Positions 29,711 through 39,319 of a stretch of 64,000 nucleotides of DNA are shown here, in pieces. This DNA comes from Lapidilactobacillus mulanensis (GTDB lineage Bacteria; Bacillota; Bacilli; Lactobacillales; Lactobacillaceae). Location: assembly GCF_003946215.1 (NCBI RefSeq), contig NZ_RHOW01000006.1, positions 21,351 to 85,350 of the forward strand, in the 5' to 3' direction. Under the pieces are notes generated by a model that saw nothing but the letters and a program-made list of their open reading frames with translations, was not told the origin of the DNA and made no database searches. How positions within the stretch are numbered: position 1 is the first letter of the stretch; each line of letters starts with the position of its first letter. The translations under genes and the position numbers were made by a program.

Positions 29711-30545
29711 AAATCTGATCATAAATTTCTTGGAGTGACTCAATAGCTGGCGTAATATCAGGTGCTTTGGTCGACTCTAGCGATGTGTACATCATCGGCT
29801 TATTCAGCTTAATGTATTTCAGGATCGGTCGATAGTCCATCAGACCTTGACCAACTGGGACTATTTTGAGCTGATGATTATCAATCATAAAGTCTTTTAA
29901 ATGGATGGCGGCAATATCATCGACTAAATCTTCGATTGCATCTTCAATTAAACGATCGAGATCCATATAATTATCTGAATTGACTAAATTGGCAAAGTCC
30001 AAAATAATTTTAAGATTTGGTGAATCGATCTCTTTTAACAATCGTTTGGCGAGCGCGCTAGTATGAATAGGGTGATTCTGGCCAGGCTCAATGCCAATAG
30101 TCACGCCCAATTTTTCGGCTTTGTCGATCATCAGACTGACAGAATTTCTAACCGTTACATAAGCCGATTCGGTGAAATTAGCTTCAGTATATCCGTTACC
30201 AACACTACCAGTTTCAGTGCCAATAATTGCGGCGTCAAAGTCAGTGACCAACTCGCTATAATATTTAAACTTGTCGAGTTCATTCTGTCGCTTGTTTAAA
30301 TCACTTGCTGATAAATTGATGTAGCAACCAAGAATCGAAATTTTGATGTGATGGTTACGTAAAGTCTGTCCGTAATAGTTAGCGAGCCCTTTACTGGGGA
30401 CTTTGTTTTCAAAGACGTCTGGAAAACATTTTGTCGGTGCAAACTGAATATGGTGAAGTTCATATAAGTTTAATTGGTCGATCAGTGAATTTAAATCAGA
30501 AAATGCTAAATCGTGGGCACGAATGCCTAGATTAAGTGGGAGCAT
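29709..30545 (-). CDS. TIM-barrel sugar isomerase/epimerase-like protein, copy 2
   Basis: A 278-residue paralogue of the gene at 27287-28144, in opposite orientation. It keeps LGIRAHD, IGTETGS, IGIEPGQNHPIH, LDFANLV and IHLKDF, including the metal-ligand positions. The ATG at 30545 has a perfect GAGGAGG 8 bases upstream. It follows the AraC regulator's stop by 75 bases on the same strand, with no strong terminator between, so it may be expressed with that regulator. Substrate unknown. Confidence 0.82.
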   Translation of the reverse strand: MLPLNLGIRAHDLAFSDLNSLIDQLNLYELHHIQFAPTKCFPDVFENKVPSKGLANYYGQTLRNHHIKISILGCYINLSASDLNKRQNELDKFKYYSELVTDFDAAIIGTETGSVGNGYTEANFTESAYVTVRNSVSLMIDKAEKLGVTIGIEPGQNHPIHTSALAKRLLKEIDSPNLKIILDFANLVNSDNYMDLDRLIEDAIEDLVDDIAAIHLKDFMIDNHQLKIVPVGQGLMDYRPILKYIKLNKPMMYTSLESTKAPDITPAIESLQEIYDQI

Positions 30546-30619
30546 ATGTGCGACCTCCTCTAGTTTAAATCATAAATTTAATTCAGCGCAGTTAGGAAAT
30601 TAATCGATTTGTTACGGCG

Positions 30620-32838
30620 TTATGATAATTTGTAACGGTGCCGATAAGCACCAGGCGTGATGCCTTCATGCTTTTTAAAGAAGCGAATAAAGTTTTGCGA
30701 ATTGTTGTAGCATAACTTGTTCGAAATATCTTTGACAGTCATACCAGTTTCAACCAGCCACTTCTTGGATATCTCGATCCGATAGTTTTGGAGGTAATCA
30801 CTGAAGTTAGTGCCGAATTCTTTTTTGAAAACACTGCTGAGATAGTTGGCGTTGTAATGAAGTTCATCTGCGATGATATCTAAGGAAATATCCTCATCAT
30901 AACGGGTGCGAACGATTTGAATAATTTGATCAGACAGAGATTGTAAATCATTATTATTACGATCAGAAGTACGGTTGACGATTGGATCAACAAGAGATGT
31001 ATAAAGCATCTGGGTCAACTGATTCTGATTATCGATCGTTATAACGTTATAGTAAATATATCTGATATCATGTGACAACTCAAAATTTAGGCCGAGCAAT
31101 TGTCCGAGCTGAATGATATCACCGACTAAGCGCAAAATACTTGTTTTTAAACTTAGAGGATTGGTATTCTCGACGAAAATCTCATGGACCACTTTTGGAA
31201 AGAGTTCTTCAATGGCAGCTTTGTCACCAGCACGAATGGCATCCATCATCTCTTGTTTACTTTGTGGATATTTAATAATGGCTGCTTGATTGAGACCAGC
31301 CGCGATTTCATCATAGAAAATAATGGATTCTTCGCCAAGATTGATGCGGAAATGCAAGGCTTCTTTAGCGTTATCAACGGAATTCTTGCTGTCTTTTAAA
31401 TCAGTGTACAGATTCGAAATCCCCAGGCTGATCTTGATCTTTAAATATTTAAAGGCGGCCTGCTGAATCTGATTACAGTATTGCAGAACTTCTTTTTTCG
31501 GATTATCTGCTGCGGCAAAGAATAAAGTAGTTGCTTGTGTATCTTTGTTAACCAGAACTGGTTTGAATCGTTGTGGAGCAGGAATCAAAGTGGCCACAAT
31601 GTTTTCGATTGCCATCAGCAAAATATCATTGGCATTGAAGGTGTGATTTCCATAATCATCAATTTGGATTAGGATCGTCACGAATTGTTTGCTAGTTATT
31701 TGCGTGTAGCCGAATTGTTTCAAACGTTTGGGGATCTCTTCTTCAGGCACATAATCACGATATAAATTGAGAATGAACAGGTTTTCTAATTCAGGTTTTT
31801 GGTAATCAATCGTCCGATTTAAGATCTCATTTTCGGAAACGATTTTATCGATACCACCTAATATTTGACCGATTTCTTCTTTAGTAGTTGCTGTCGTAGT
31901 CGCAGGAACGGCCAAATGATCACGAATTTCGCGGATAGGTTTTGTAGAATGATCGGCAATTAGATAGGCGACCGCATAAAGCATAACCAGCATGAGTAGG
32001 CTAATGATCATCAAGGCAATTGCCAAGGTGCTAACTTGAGCAACGACTTGACTGTGATCTAAGCGAGTAACATAGATCCAATTGTTATAACTTGACTGCG
32101 AATAGACGTAGACATTACCCGCCGTATCCTGGATCCGACCATTAGCATTATTTTGAAGATTGGTTTGCAATTTCTTTCGTAAACTAGCGTTGATCAAGTC
32201 TTTATTTTGAAAAAGGACGTGATCATCTGCGGAGATAATTCCCAAATAAGAAGCATTTTTATCGCTGATGATATTTTCGATAGTGGATTTTTTAATGTCT
32301 GCTGTTCCTAAAGCTTTTCGCTCACTTTCGAAAAATGGCAGTGAGACTAGCATTTGGATACCGTTATTATGAACACGCCAAAAAAGCTGCGCATTACTTT
32401 TAGTCATTAACTGCAACAGAGCTTTTTTTTTCGTCTTGGAAACTTGTTTGAGTGAACCATCAGTGATTTCCCAATTGCGTTTCAGGTTGACCAGACCATA
32501 ATCGGTATTCTCAATGCCCATCACGCTAATATATGAAAGCTCCGTATTAACATCCTTCACATCGCGGTAGCTTGAGTGATCTAATGACTTGTTGATCACG
32601 CTTTGAAACGATTTAGTCGTACTATAAGTTGAAAAAGAGTATTCAATAGTGCGAATTTTTTGTTCCAGATTACTCTCTACTTGATCCAAATAATTTCGGC
32701 GGTTCTCGATGGACTTGCTCAGGATATTGTTATAGGTTGTCTGATAAACGTAGATACTAAAGCCACCAATAATAACAATGCCGAAAATTAGTATTGGAAC
32801 AAGGATACTTAAAAAAAACGCGATTTATTTTTAATCAT
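30620..32838 (-). CDS. Membrane AraC-type regulator resembling RhgR/YesS, frameshifted near its start
   Basis: The open frame from 32689 to 30620 (689 residues) has an extracellular sensor region, a membrane helix (LAIALMIISLLMLVMLYAVAYLI), a HAMP-like segment and a C-terminal AraC helix-turn-helix pair (IADELHYNANYLSSVF and GMTVKDISNKLCYNN). This matches B. subtilis RhgR, activator of rhamnogalacturonan genes. The first membrane helix lies upstream in another frame: from the ATG at 32838 the frame reads MIKNKSRF and then stops at TAA. With one more T in the T8 run (32811-32818, coding strand) it continues FLSILVPILIFGIVIIGG into the main frame, giving 739 residues. So the gene is slipped by -1, mutated, or misread. 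Confidence 0.85.
32812..32818 (-). other. Slippery T7 heptamer in the RhgR-like gene
   Basis: On the coding strand the reading frame from ATG 32838 passes CGT TTT TTT and meets TAA. The seven T residues are in T_TTT_TTT phase, the form used for -1 ribosomal slippage, and a -1 shift exactly restores the long frame (TTA AGT ATC). A polymerase adding one base in the T8 run would do the same. Whether slippage occurs is unknown. Confidence 0.5.
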
Positions 32839-32902
32839 GATCTTACCCCAAATCACTTAAAATCAGAATCGATGTTGCAATATTGAAATTTATGATTAAC
32901 GT

Positions 32903-32943
32903 GAGTAACACTTGTATCCAAAAGGCGGACACAAGTGTTACTC
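32903..32943. repeat. 17-bp-stem hairpin between the LplC gene and the RhgR-like gene
   Basis: GAGTAACACTTGTATCC (32903-32919) pairs with 32927-32943, with one mismatch and a 7-base loop. There is no T-run on either side, so it is not a typical terminator. It lies 65 bases upstream of the regulator's start codon, within the leader expected on a transcript from the LplC gene. Confidence 0.65.
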
Positions 32944-33055
32944 GGCGATGATATTAAATTTCAGCCCAAATTTGCAACTAAATACTGTCACACTTGCAGC
33001 TCCAGTATAAACCGTTTTCAATTCGAAAAACAAATCTTTTTAGAATTAAATGAGT

Positions 33056-33940
33056 TTAACCTTTGACTGATCCGATCATGGCACCTTTGACGAAATATTT
33101 TTGGATGAAGGGATAGACAGCTAGCATTGGCAGTGTTGCGATAATAATGACGGCCATTTTGACGGATTGTGCGGGTGGAATGACGTCCATTGCCGAAGCA
33201 TCCGCGTCAATACCACTCGAAACGATAACGATTTGACGCAATAGGATTTGGACCGGCCATTTATTAGCACTTGTAATATAGAGGATCGCTGTTTGGTAAT
33301 TATTCCAATAGGAAACGGCGTAAAATAATGAAATTGTCGCAATAGATGGTAGTGATAAAGGCAGGATAATTTTAAAGAAAACGCCCCAGTCGGTGCAACC
33401 ATCCATTTTTGCCGATTCTTCAAGACTATCAGGAATACCCTGGAAGAAATTGCGCATGATGATCATGTTATAGGCGCTGACTGCGCTCGGTAAAATCAAG
33501 GACCATAACGAATCCATCAAGCCTAAACTTTGAACCAAGATGAAACTAGGAATCATCCCACCACTGAATAACATTGTAAAGACAACTAAGAAGTTGATCA
33601 CTTTACGTCCATGAAGATATTTGCGTGACAACGCATATGCCATGAACGAAGTGAGGATCATACTTAAAGCTGTTCCGACAACGGTGACAAAAACTGAAAC
33701 CCCAATACTTCTAAAAATCGTTGGTGTCGATAAAATATATCGATAGGCGTTTAATGTGAAGGTTGTTGGGATCAGAATAAATGGGTTCGTTGTTAATTCC
33801 GCCTGTGTTGCGAAAGAACTACTCAACACATTAAGAAAAGGTAATACACACATCAAGGTAAAAATTAACAAAAAAATCACAATAACGACGTGGAAAATCC
33901 GCTCTCCACGCGAAACTCTTACAATACGATTTGAATTCAT
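33056..33940 (-). CDS. ABC oligosaccharide permease, LplC/YtcP type
   Basis: One of two membrane subunits of a CUT1-type sugar importer. The 294-residue protein has six predicted helices and the EAA loop (EESAKMDGCTDWGVFFKIILP) that contacts the ATPase. The ATG at 33940 is chosen for the GGAGG 7 bases upstream; a TTG two codons earlier would be too close. The end FVKGAMIGSVKG is typical of LplC/YesQ proteins for pectin oligosaccharides. It is divergent from the LplB partner at 34213, not co-transcribed with it, which is unusual. Confidence 0.9.
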   Translation of the reverse strand: MNSNRIVRVSRGERIFHVVIVIFLLIFTLMCVLPFLNVLSSSFATQAELTTNPFILIPTTFTLNAYRYILSTPTIFRSIGVSVFVTVVGTALSMILTSFMAYALSRKYLHGRKVINFLVVFTMLFSGGMIPSFILVQSLGLMDSLWSLILPSAVSAYNMIIMRNFFQGIPDSLEESAKMDGCTDWGVFFKIILPLSLPSIATISLFYAVSYWNNYQTAILYITSANKWPVQILLRQIVIVSSGIDADASAMDVIPPAQSVKMAVIIIATLPMLAVYPFIQKYFVKGAMIGSVKG

Positions 33941-34130
33941 GATCAATCCTCCAATTTCAGCTAAATACGCAGCAAGTCGCTGTAATCGCTAACATCGCTA
34001 ATATAACATGGTTTTATGATAACGACTATAATCATCATTTCAGATGATTTATTTTTTAATAAAAGAGATTATCAAAGAATAACAGTTGACAGATAATCGT
34101 TATTTAATGAACAAAGTAAACAAATGATTA

Positions 34131-34159
34131 TTTACATTACACTTACCGTTCGTTATAGT
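34131..34159 (+). promoter_or_regulatory. Promoter of the LplB-YesL-GH105 operon
   Basis: TTTACA (34131-34136) and TATAGT (34154-34159) are separated by 17 bases, each one base away from consensus. The AT-rich gap between the divergent permease genes probably also carries activator sites for the AraC regulator, which I cannot define. Confidence 0.65.
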
Positions 34160-34212
34160 ACAGGAGTATGGTCGGAGTCGATAAAAGCCAATAGAAAAGC
34201 GAGGGGTTCAAA

Positions 34213-35196
34213 TTGCAAAATGTTGTATCAGTACATGAAGCGGATCAAACGGAACAGTTGCTATCAGCTAAACAACTCAAGAAAACCGCTAAACAAAAAA
34301 AGTGGCGTCAAATTAGAGGTAATCATGCGTTATATCTAATGTTGTTACCTGGGGTTCTCTATTTTATTATTTTTAAATATATTCCAATGGGCGGCTTGGT
34401 GATTGCATTTCAAGATTACCAACCATTTCTAGGAATCATGCATAGTCCTTTTGTTGGGGTTGAACATTTTGCCCGTTTGTTTGGAGAAGCTACTTTTTGG
34501 GAATTGATCAAGAATACCTTAGTCATTTTCGGACTGGATATTGCATTTGCGTTTCCATTTCCAATTTTGTTGGCACTCCTCTTAAACGAATTGCAGAGTG
34601 TTAAGTTCAAGAAGACGGTTCAGACAATTATTTACTTACCGCATTTTATGTCGTGGGTTATTGTTGTTTCCTTATTCTACGTTTTACTGACAACAGAAGG
34701 TGGCGTGATCAACAATATACTCGCTTCTATGGGGCACGCGAAAATATCGTTCTTAACGGATCCGCATTGGTTGCGGCCAATTTACGTTTTCCAAGAGATT
34801 TGGAAAGGATCAGGTTGGGGAACAATCATTTATTTGGCGGCAATCACGAATGTTGATACACAATTGTATGAAGCAGCTGACATGGATGGCGCTGGTAAAA
34901 TTAAAAAAATGTGGCATATTACTTTGCCATGCATTCGCCCGACGATCATCACTTTATTTATTTTACAAATCGGTAAGGTCATGGATCTTGGCTTCGAGCA
35001 TATGTTCTTGTTAATGAATTCGATGAACAAAAATGTTGCCCAGATTTTCGATACCTATGTTTATACGGCGGGTATCCAGAACGGCCAATTAAGCTATTCT
35101 ACGGCCGTTGGATTATTCAAGGGTGTCGTCGGATTGATTCTCGTTATGATTGCTAACAAGCTTGCGCATTCCGTTGGTGAAGATGGCGTGTATTAA
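34213..35196 (+). CDS. ABC oligosaccharide permease, LplB/YesP type
   Basis: Partner of the divergent LplC-type permease. A 327-residue protein with a basic N-terminus of about 45 residues, then six helices and the EAA motif YEAADMDGAGKIKKMWHITLP. The start is a TTG behind GAGGGG at 6 bases; no suitable ATG is nearby. It heads an operon with a YesL protein and then pectin enzymes. The solute-binding lipoprotein of this importer may be the gene at 42500, 7 kb downstream, inferred from its LipO type. Confidence 0.9.
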   Translation: MQNVVSVHEADQTEQLLSAKQLKKTAKQKKWRQIRGNHALYLMLLPGVLYFIIFKYIPMGGLVIAFQDYQPFLGIMHSPFVGVEHFARLFGEATFWELIKNTLVIFGLDIAFAFPFPILLALLLNELQSVKFKKTVQTIIYLPHFMSWVIVVSLFYVLLTTEGGVINNILASMGHAKISFLTDPHWLRPIYVFQEIWKGSGWGTIIYLAAITNVDTQLYEAADMDGAGKIKKMWHITLPCIRPTIITLFILQIGKVMDLGFEHMFLLMNSMNKNVAQIFDTYVYTAGIQNGQLSYSTAVGLFKGVVGLILVMIANKLAHSVGEDGVY

Positions 35197-35277
35197 CATC
35201 GATCACTGATTCAAACGTTGCAATATACAATAAAATTTAAAAGTAGATACGAATTAGAAATCAATGGTGGGTTGACA

Positions 35278-35886
35278 ATGACGATTGAAAAGATAGCAAA
35301 ATTAAACGGTTATATGATCGGTATTTTTAAAATTATATATCTAAATATTCTGTGGTTAGTTTTTTCGATTCTTGGTTTGGGAATTTTCGGAATTGGACCT
35401 GCTTTTTATGCCCTTAATAAATATTTAGATCAATGGTTAAGATTAAAACGCGAAATTCCGATTACGAAGAATTTCTGTCATTACTTTTTTGAACGATTCT
35501 GGCAATCAGTGGCGATCAGCGCTATCTATGCTGGATTATTCCTGATCGTGATCGTTAATTTATTCTATTTGAAGAATAGTTATTTACGTATTGTTAACCT
35601 CATCTTTTTATTTTTTGTTTTAATTGCATGTACACATGTCTATAAGGTCATGGTTTCTACTAATTTTAATAAGGTCTATGAAGTTATCAGAGGCGCCTTT
35701 TTACTAGGTTTTGGATATCTATTTCAAACAGTTATTGCCTGGCTAGTGGTTATTGGTGTTTATCTGCTGATTTCTAAATTCGTACCTGTGCTTTTAGCCA
35801 TCTTTGGAATGGGGTTTGTCGTTTTTATCCTCAGTTTAGATGGCAATCTGATTATCAAGAACTTATATCATAAGCAACTTGTTTAA
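35278..35886 (+). CDS. YesL-family membrane protein (DUF624)
   Basis: A 202-residue protein with about five membrane helices, of the YesL family that accompanies rhamnogalacturonan importers in Firmicutes. The ATG at 35278 has a GGTGG ribosome site and gives the usual start MTIEKIAKLNGYMIGIF. Its role is not established; it may assist permease assembly. There are two more members in this window, each beside an importer. It lies 81 bases after the LplB gene and 67 before the GH105 gene. Confidence 0.85.
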   Translation: MTIEKIAKLNGYMIGIFKIIYLNILWLVFSILGLGIFGIGPAFYALNKYLDQWLRLKREIPITKNFCHYFFERFWQSVAISAIYAGLFLIVIVNLFYLKNSYLRIVNLIFLFFVLIACTHVYKVMVSTNFNKVYEVIRGAFLLGFGYLFQTVIAWLVVIGVYLLISKFVPVLLAIFGMGFVVFILSLDGNLIIKNLYHKQLV

Positions 35887-35953
35887 GCTGTGGCAAAAAA
35901 ATTTGTACAAATAATTATGTCGTCGATCAATGACGTCATTAAAGGAGTCGAAG

Positions 35954-37075
35954 ATGAATAAACCTATCGGAGAAATCACGTTAAATACTTTGTTTGATCG
36001 TTATCCATTATTGCCAGAATTACCGCAATATAATGGTAAATGGTCTTACGATATTGGGGTTGTTTTACAAGGCGTTAAATTGGCTTATCAGCAAACAAAT
36101 GACCGTCAATATTTAGATTATATTAAGGCAACCATGGCATTGTATATACAAGCAGATGGATCGATCCGTAATTATGAGTACGAACATTTCAATTTAGATT
36201 CGATCAACAATGGGAAGTCAGCGTTATTTTTATTTGAGCAGACGGGTGATCAGAAATATAAGCTAGCCTGTGATCAACTTTACCAGCAATTACAAAATAT
36301 GCCCCGGACGACTGATGGCGGATTCTGGCATAAGCAAATTTATCCGCAACAAATGTGGCTAGACGGATTGTATATGGCCGAGCCGTTTTATGCAGAATAT
36401 ATTTTAAAGTTCCGACCAAGAAGCGAGATGGCGGATGTTGTTCAGCAGTTTACGTTGGCATATCAACACACGCTTGATGAAAAAACCGGTCTACTATATC
36501 ACGCTTGGAATGAAGATCGTCAGCAGCCTTGGGCGGATCCTAAAACGGGCCACTCACCTCATTTCTGGGGTCGTGCGATCGGCTGGTATTTGATGGGGTT
36601 GGTGGATACTTACGAAATTATTCGCGCTGAATTTCCAAAAGAGGCTCAGCAATTACAGGCTATTTTTCTTAAAACTATGGTGCCTTTACGTAGTTACCGA
36701 AGCGGTATTTATCGTGCTTGGTATCAAGTTGTCGATGCTGGTGAACGCCATGGAAATTATTTAGAGGCTTCAGCATCAGCAATGATCGTTTACGCGATGG
36801 AAAAAGCGGCGCGTTTATCGATATTGACGCCGGATTGGCAGGTATTTATCAAGGATTCTTATCAAGGGCTGCTGGATAATTTTGTTTTCTATACAAAAGA
36901 AGGTTGGTTGAATTTAGTTCGCAATTGCCAAGTTGCTGGGTTAGGCGGTGCGGATCAACGTGATGGGTCATTTGTTTATTACATTAGCGAACCGATCATA
37001 ACGAATGACTTCAAGGGTTACGGGGCGTTTTTGTTGGCAGCGTTAGAAGCGGATCCGCTTGTCAGTCGAATTTAA
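35954..37075 (+). CDS. Unsaturated rhamnogalacturonyl hydrolase (GH105, YteR type)
   Basis: Removes the unsaturated galacturonate from the end of oligosaccharides made by pectin or rhamnogalacturonan lyases, releasing the substrate for KduI. The 373-residue alpha/alpha barrel keeps Asp82 in NLDSINNGK and the catalytic Asp137 in MWLDGLYMAEPF, matching YteR Asp88 and Asp143. The ATG at 35954 follows AAAGGAG. There is no signal peptide, so it is cytoplasmic. Lyases that make its substrate (PL families) are not in the window. Confidence 0.93.
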   Translation: MNKPIGEITLNTLFDRYPLLPELPQYNGKWSYDIGVVLQGVKLAYQQTNDRQYLDYIKATMALYIQADGSIRNYEYEHFNLDSINNGKSALFLFEQTGDQKYKLACDQLYQQLQNMPRTTDGGFWHKQIYPQQMWLDGLYMAEPFYAEYILKFRPRSEMADVVQQFTLAYQHTLDEKTGLLYHAWNEDRQQPWADPKTGHSPHFWGRAIGWYLMGLVDTYEIIRAEFPKEAQQLQAIFLKTMVPLRSYRSGIYRAWYQVVDAGERHGNYLEASASAMIVYAMEKAARLSILTPDWQVFIKDSYQGLLDNFVFYTKEGWLNLVRNCQVAGLGGADQRDGSFVYYISEPIITNDFKGYGAFLLAALEADPLVSRI

Positions 37076-37116
37076 TTCAAAAAATGATCAAAGCTCAAAT
37101 GAGGAGGTAATTAAAA

Positions 37117-38424
37117 GTGGAAATTGTGATTACGGAGTTAGATGCGCAATCAAATCCTGGATTGGTGACTCAAGAAATTCAACAAGGAATCGATCAACTC
37201 GCGTCTCTTGGCGGCGGTCGATTGGTTATTCCTACTGGTCATTTTATGACGGGTGCAATTGAATTGAAAAGCAACGTTGAACTTCATTTGGAGTCTGGTG
37301 CAGTGTTAACCTTTTCTGATAACCAAGCTGATTATCCGGTTGTGTCGTCTCGCTGGGAAGGTGTGGAGCGACAAGTTTATCAACCGTGTATTTATGCGCA
37401 TGATGCGGTTAATATTTCCATCACAGGTTTTGGTAAGTTAGATGGAAATGGTCAGAACTGGTGGCATGTTTTCCGCGAGGATCGTGAAAAGCTTGTCCAT
37501 CCACGTCCACAGTTTGTCGGTTTCGATAATTGTGATCGGGTGGTGTTGCGAGATTTCCAAATTGAGAATTCGCCAAGCTGGACAATTCATCCAGTTAATT
37601 GCCAGAATGTGACGATCGATAATTTAAGTATTAAAAATCCGGCTGATTCACCAAACACGGATGGAATTGATCCTGAATCCTGTCGCAATGTGCGGATCGC
37701 CAATTGTCAGATCGATGTTGGCGATGATTGTATTGCTATTAAAGCTGGCACGGAAGAGAATCCAGAACGAATCGCCTGCGAAAATATTACGATTACTAAT
37801 TGCACGCTACTTCATGGTCATGGTGGTGTGGTGCTCGGCAGTGAAATGAGTGGTGGTATTAAGAATGTGACGATTAGTAATTGCGTGTTCAAACAAACGG
37901 ATCGTGGAATTCGCTTAAAGTCACGTCGTGGCCGCGGCGGATTAGTTGAGAGTTTAACGGTCAACAACATCATTATGGATGGTACAATTTGTCCATTTGT
38001 TCTTAATCTATATTACTTCTGCGGACCTAAAGGCAAGGAAGATTATGTTTCGGATAAAACACCATATCCCGTCGATCGACGCACACCTGAATTCAAACAG
38101 ATCCATTTCAGCAATATTATTGCTAAAAATGTCAGTTCCGCAGCTGGGTATGTTTATGGCCTACCTGAGAAAGTTGTTAGCGATGTTCAGTTCAGTAATA
38201 TTCAAGTTGAGATGGTCGGCCAAAATGCGGTTGCGGATAAACCGGCGATGATGGCTGGAATTGAACCGATGACTAATCGTGGATTTACCTTGATCAATGC
38301 AGATGGTGTTACTTTTGACAATTTCCAAATCAAAAACTTTCAGGGTCCCGCCTTCAATATACAGGCTGCAAAACATGTGCAATTGATCAATGGTACGACG
38401 TCACTACAGAATGAGGCTGAGTAA
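37117..38424 (+). CDS. Intracellular polygalacturonase-like glycosidase (GH28)
   Basis: Right-handed beta-helix hydrolase, probably an exo-acting galacturonidase on imported pectic oligosaccharides. All GH28 catalytic blocks are present: NTDGID with Asp182, GDDCIAIK with Asp203/Asp204, GHGG with His235 and RLKS with Arg266/Lys268. It starts at a GTG behind GAGGAGG and has no signal peptide, which sets it apart from secreted pectinases. The 435-residue length is normal. The next gene begins two bases after its stop. Confidence 0.93.
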   Translation: MEIVITELDAQSNPGLVTQEIQQGIDQLASLGGGRLVIPTGHFMTGAIELKSNVELHLESGAVLTFSDNQADYPVVSSRWEGVERQVYQPCIYAHDAVNISITGFGKLDGNGQNWWHVFREDREKLVHPRPQFVGFDNCDRVVLRDFQIENSPSWTIHPVNCQNVTIDNLSIKNPADSPNTDGIDPESCRNVRIANCQIDVGDDCIAIKAGTEENPERIACENITITNCTLLHGHGGVVLGSEMSGGIKNVTISNCVFKQTDRGIRLKSRRGRGGLVESLTVNNIIMDGTICPFVLNLYYFCGPKGKEDYVSDKTPYPVDRRTPEFKQIHFSNIIAKNVSSAAGYVYGLPEKVVSDVQFSNIQVEMVGQNAVADKPAMMAGIEPMTNRGFTLINADGVTFDNFQIKNFQGPAFNIQAAKHVQLINGTTSLQNEAE

Positions 38425-38425
38425 G

Positions 38426-39319
38426 GTGGCTGATAGAGCAGATCTGATCGCATTGTTAGGAACCGATGCCAAGATAGAACAGCCAAGTGGCGAGATTTTA
38501 TTCAAGCAAGAATTTTCAGGCTACAACTTAGAAACGCTTAGTCTGCAGCTGAACACGCTGGAAGAAGTACCTGCCTATTTTGCCTACCCAACAACTGGTG
38601 AAGGCCCATATCCATTGGTGATCTTCAACCATTCTCACGGGGGAAATTTTACCTTGGGAAAGTCGGAACTCGTTAAAGGTAATTCATATTTGCAGCAACC
38701 AACGTTTATGGAAGTTCTCATCAAGATGGGGTATGCGGTTGGTTGTATCGATATGTGGGGTTTTGGTGAACGTCAAGGGAAAAAAGAAAGTGAACTCGTT
38801 AAAGAATTCTTGCTAACGGGCCGGACATTATGGGGAATGCGGATTTTTGACGATCAGCAATTCATCACTTATTTAAGCGGTCGAACGGAAATAGATGCGA
38901 CTCGGATCGCAACTATTGGCATGTCGATGGGTGGGATGATGAGTTGGTGGTTAGCGGCACTCGATCCACGAGTGAAGCTCACGGTTGATATTGCCGGACA
39001 GGTTGAGCTTGAAACATTAATAACAATGCGCGGACTAGATCATCACGGCTTTTATTATTATGTACCAGGTTTGCTAACCCACTTTAGCACCTTAGCGATT
39101 CAAGAAATGATTGTGCCAAGATATCGTCTCAGTCTAGTTGGTAAGACCGATAACATGTGCCCAATCGCGGGCGTTGACTTGTTGGATAAGAAGCTACAGA
39201 AAAGCTATGGTCAGGCTGCCATGGCCGATCATTGGCAGAGTGCAGCAATGACTGGTGGTCATCAAGAAACGGGTGAGATGCGACGGACATGGATAAACTT
39301 TCTTCAGAAGAATCTGTAA
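38426..39319 (+). CDS. Alpha/beta-hydrolase, probable carbohydrate esterase
   Basis: A 297-residue alpha/beta-hydrolase with nucleophile Ser167 in IGMSMGG, an acid candidate in the TDNMCPIAGVDLLD region and His in GGHQETG. The N-terminal domain (DLIALLGTDAKIEQP) resembles cytoplasmic deacetylase-type enzymes. I choose the GTG at 38426, nine bases after GAGG and one base after the GH28 stop, over an ATG at 38411 with no ribosome site. Position between GH28 and pectinesterase suggests removal of acetyl or other esters from pectin fragments; the substrate is inferred. Confidence 0.78.
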   Translation: MADRADLIALLGTDAKIEQPSGEILFKQEFSGYNLETLSLQLNTLEEVPAYFAYPTTGEGPYPLVIFNHSHGGNFTLGKSELVKGNSYLQQPTFMEVLIKMGYAVGCIDMWGFGERQGKKESELVKEFLLTGRTLWGMRIFDDQQFITYLSGRTEIDATRIATIGMSMGGMMSWWLAALDPRVKLTVDIAGQVELETLITMRGLDHHGFYYYVPGLLTHFSTLAIQEMIVPRYRLSLVGKTDNMCPIAGVDLLDKKLQKSYGQAAMADHWQSAAMTGGHQETGEMRRTWINFLQKNL

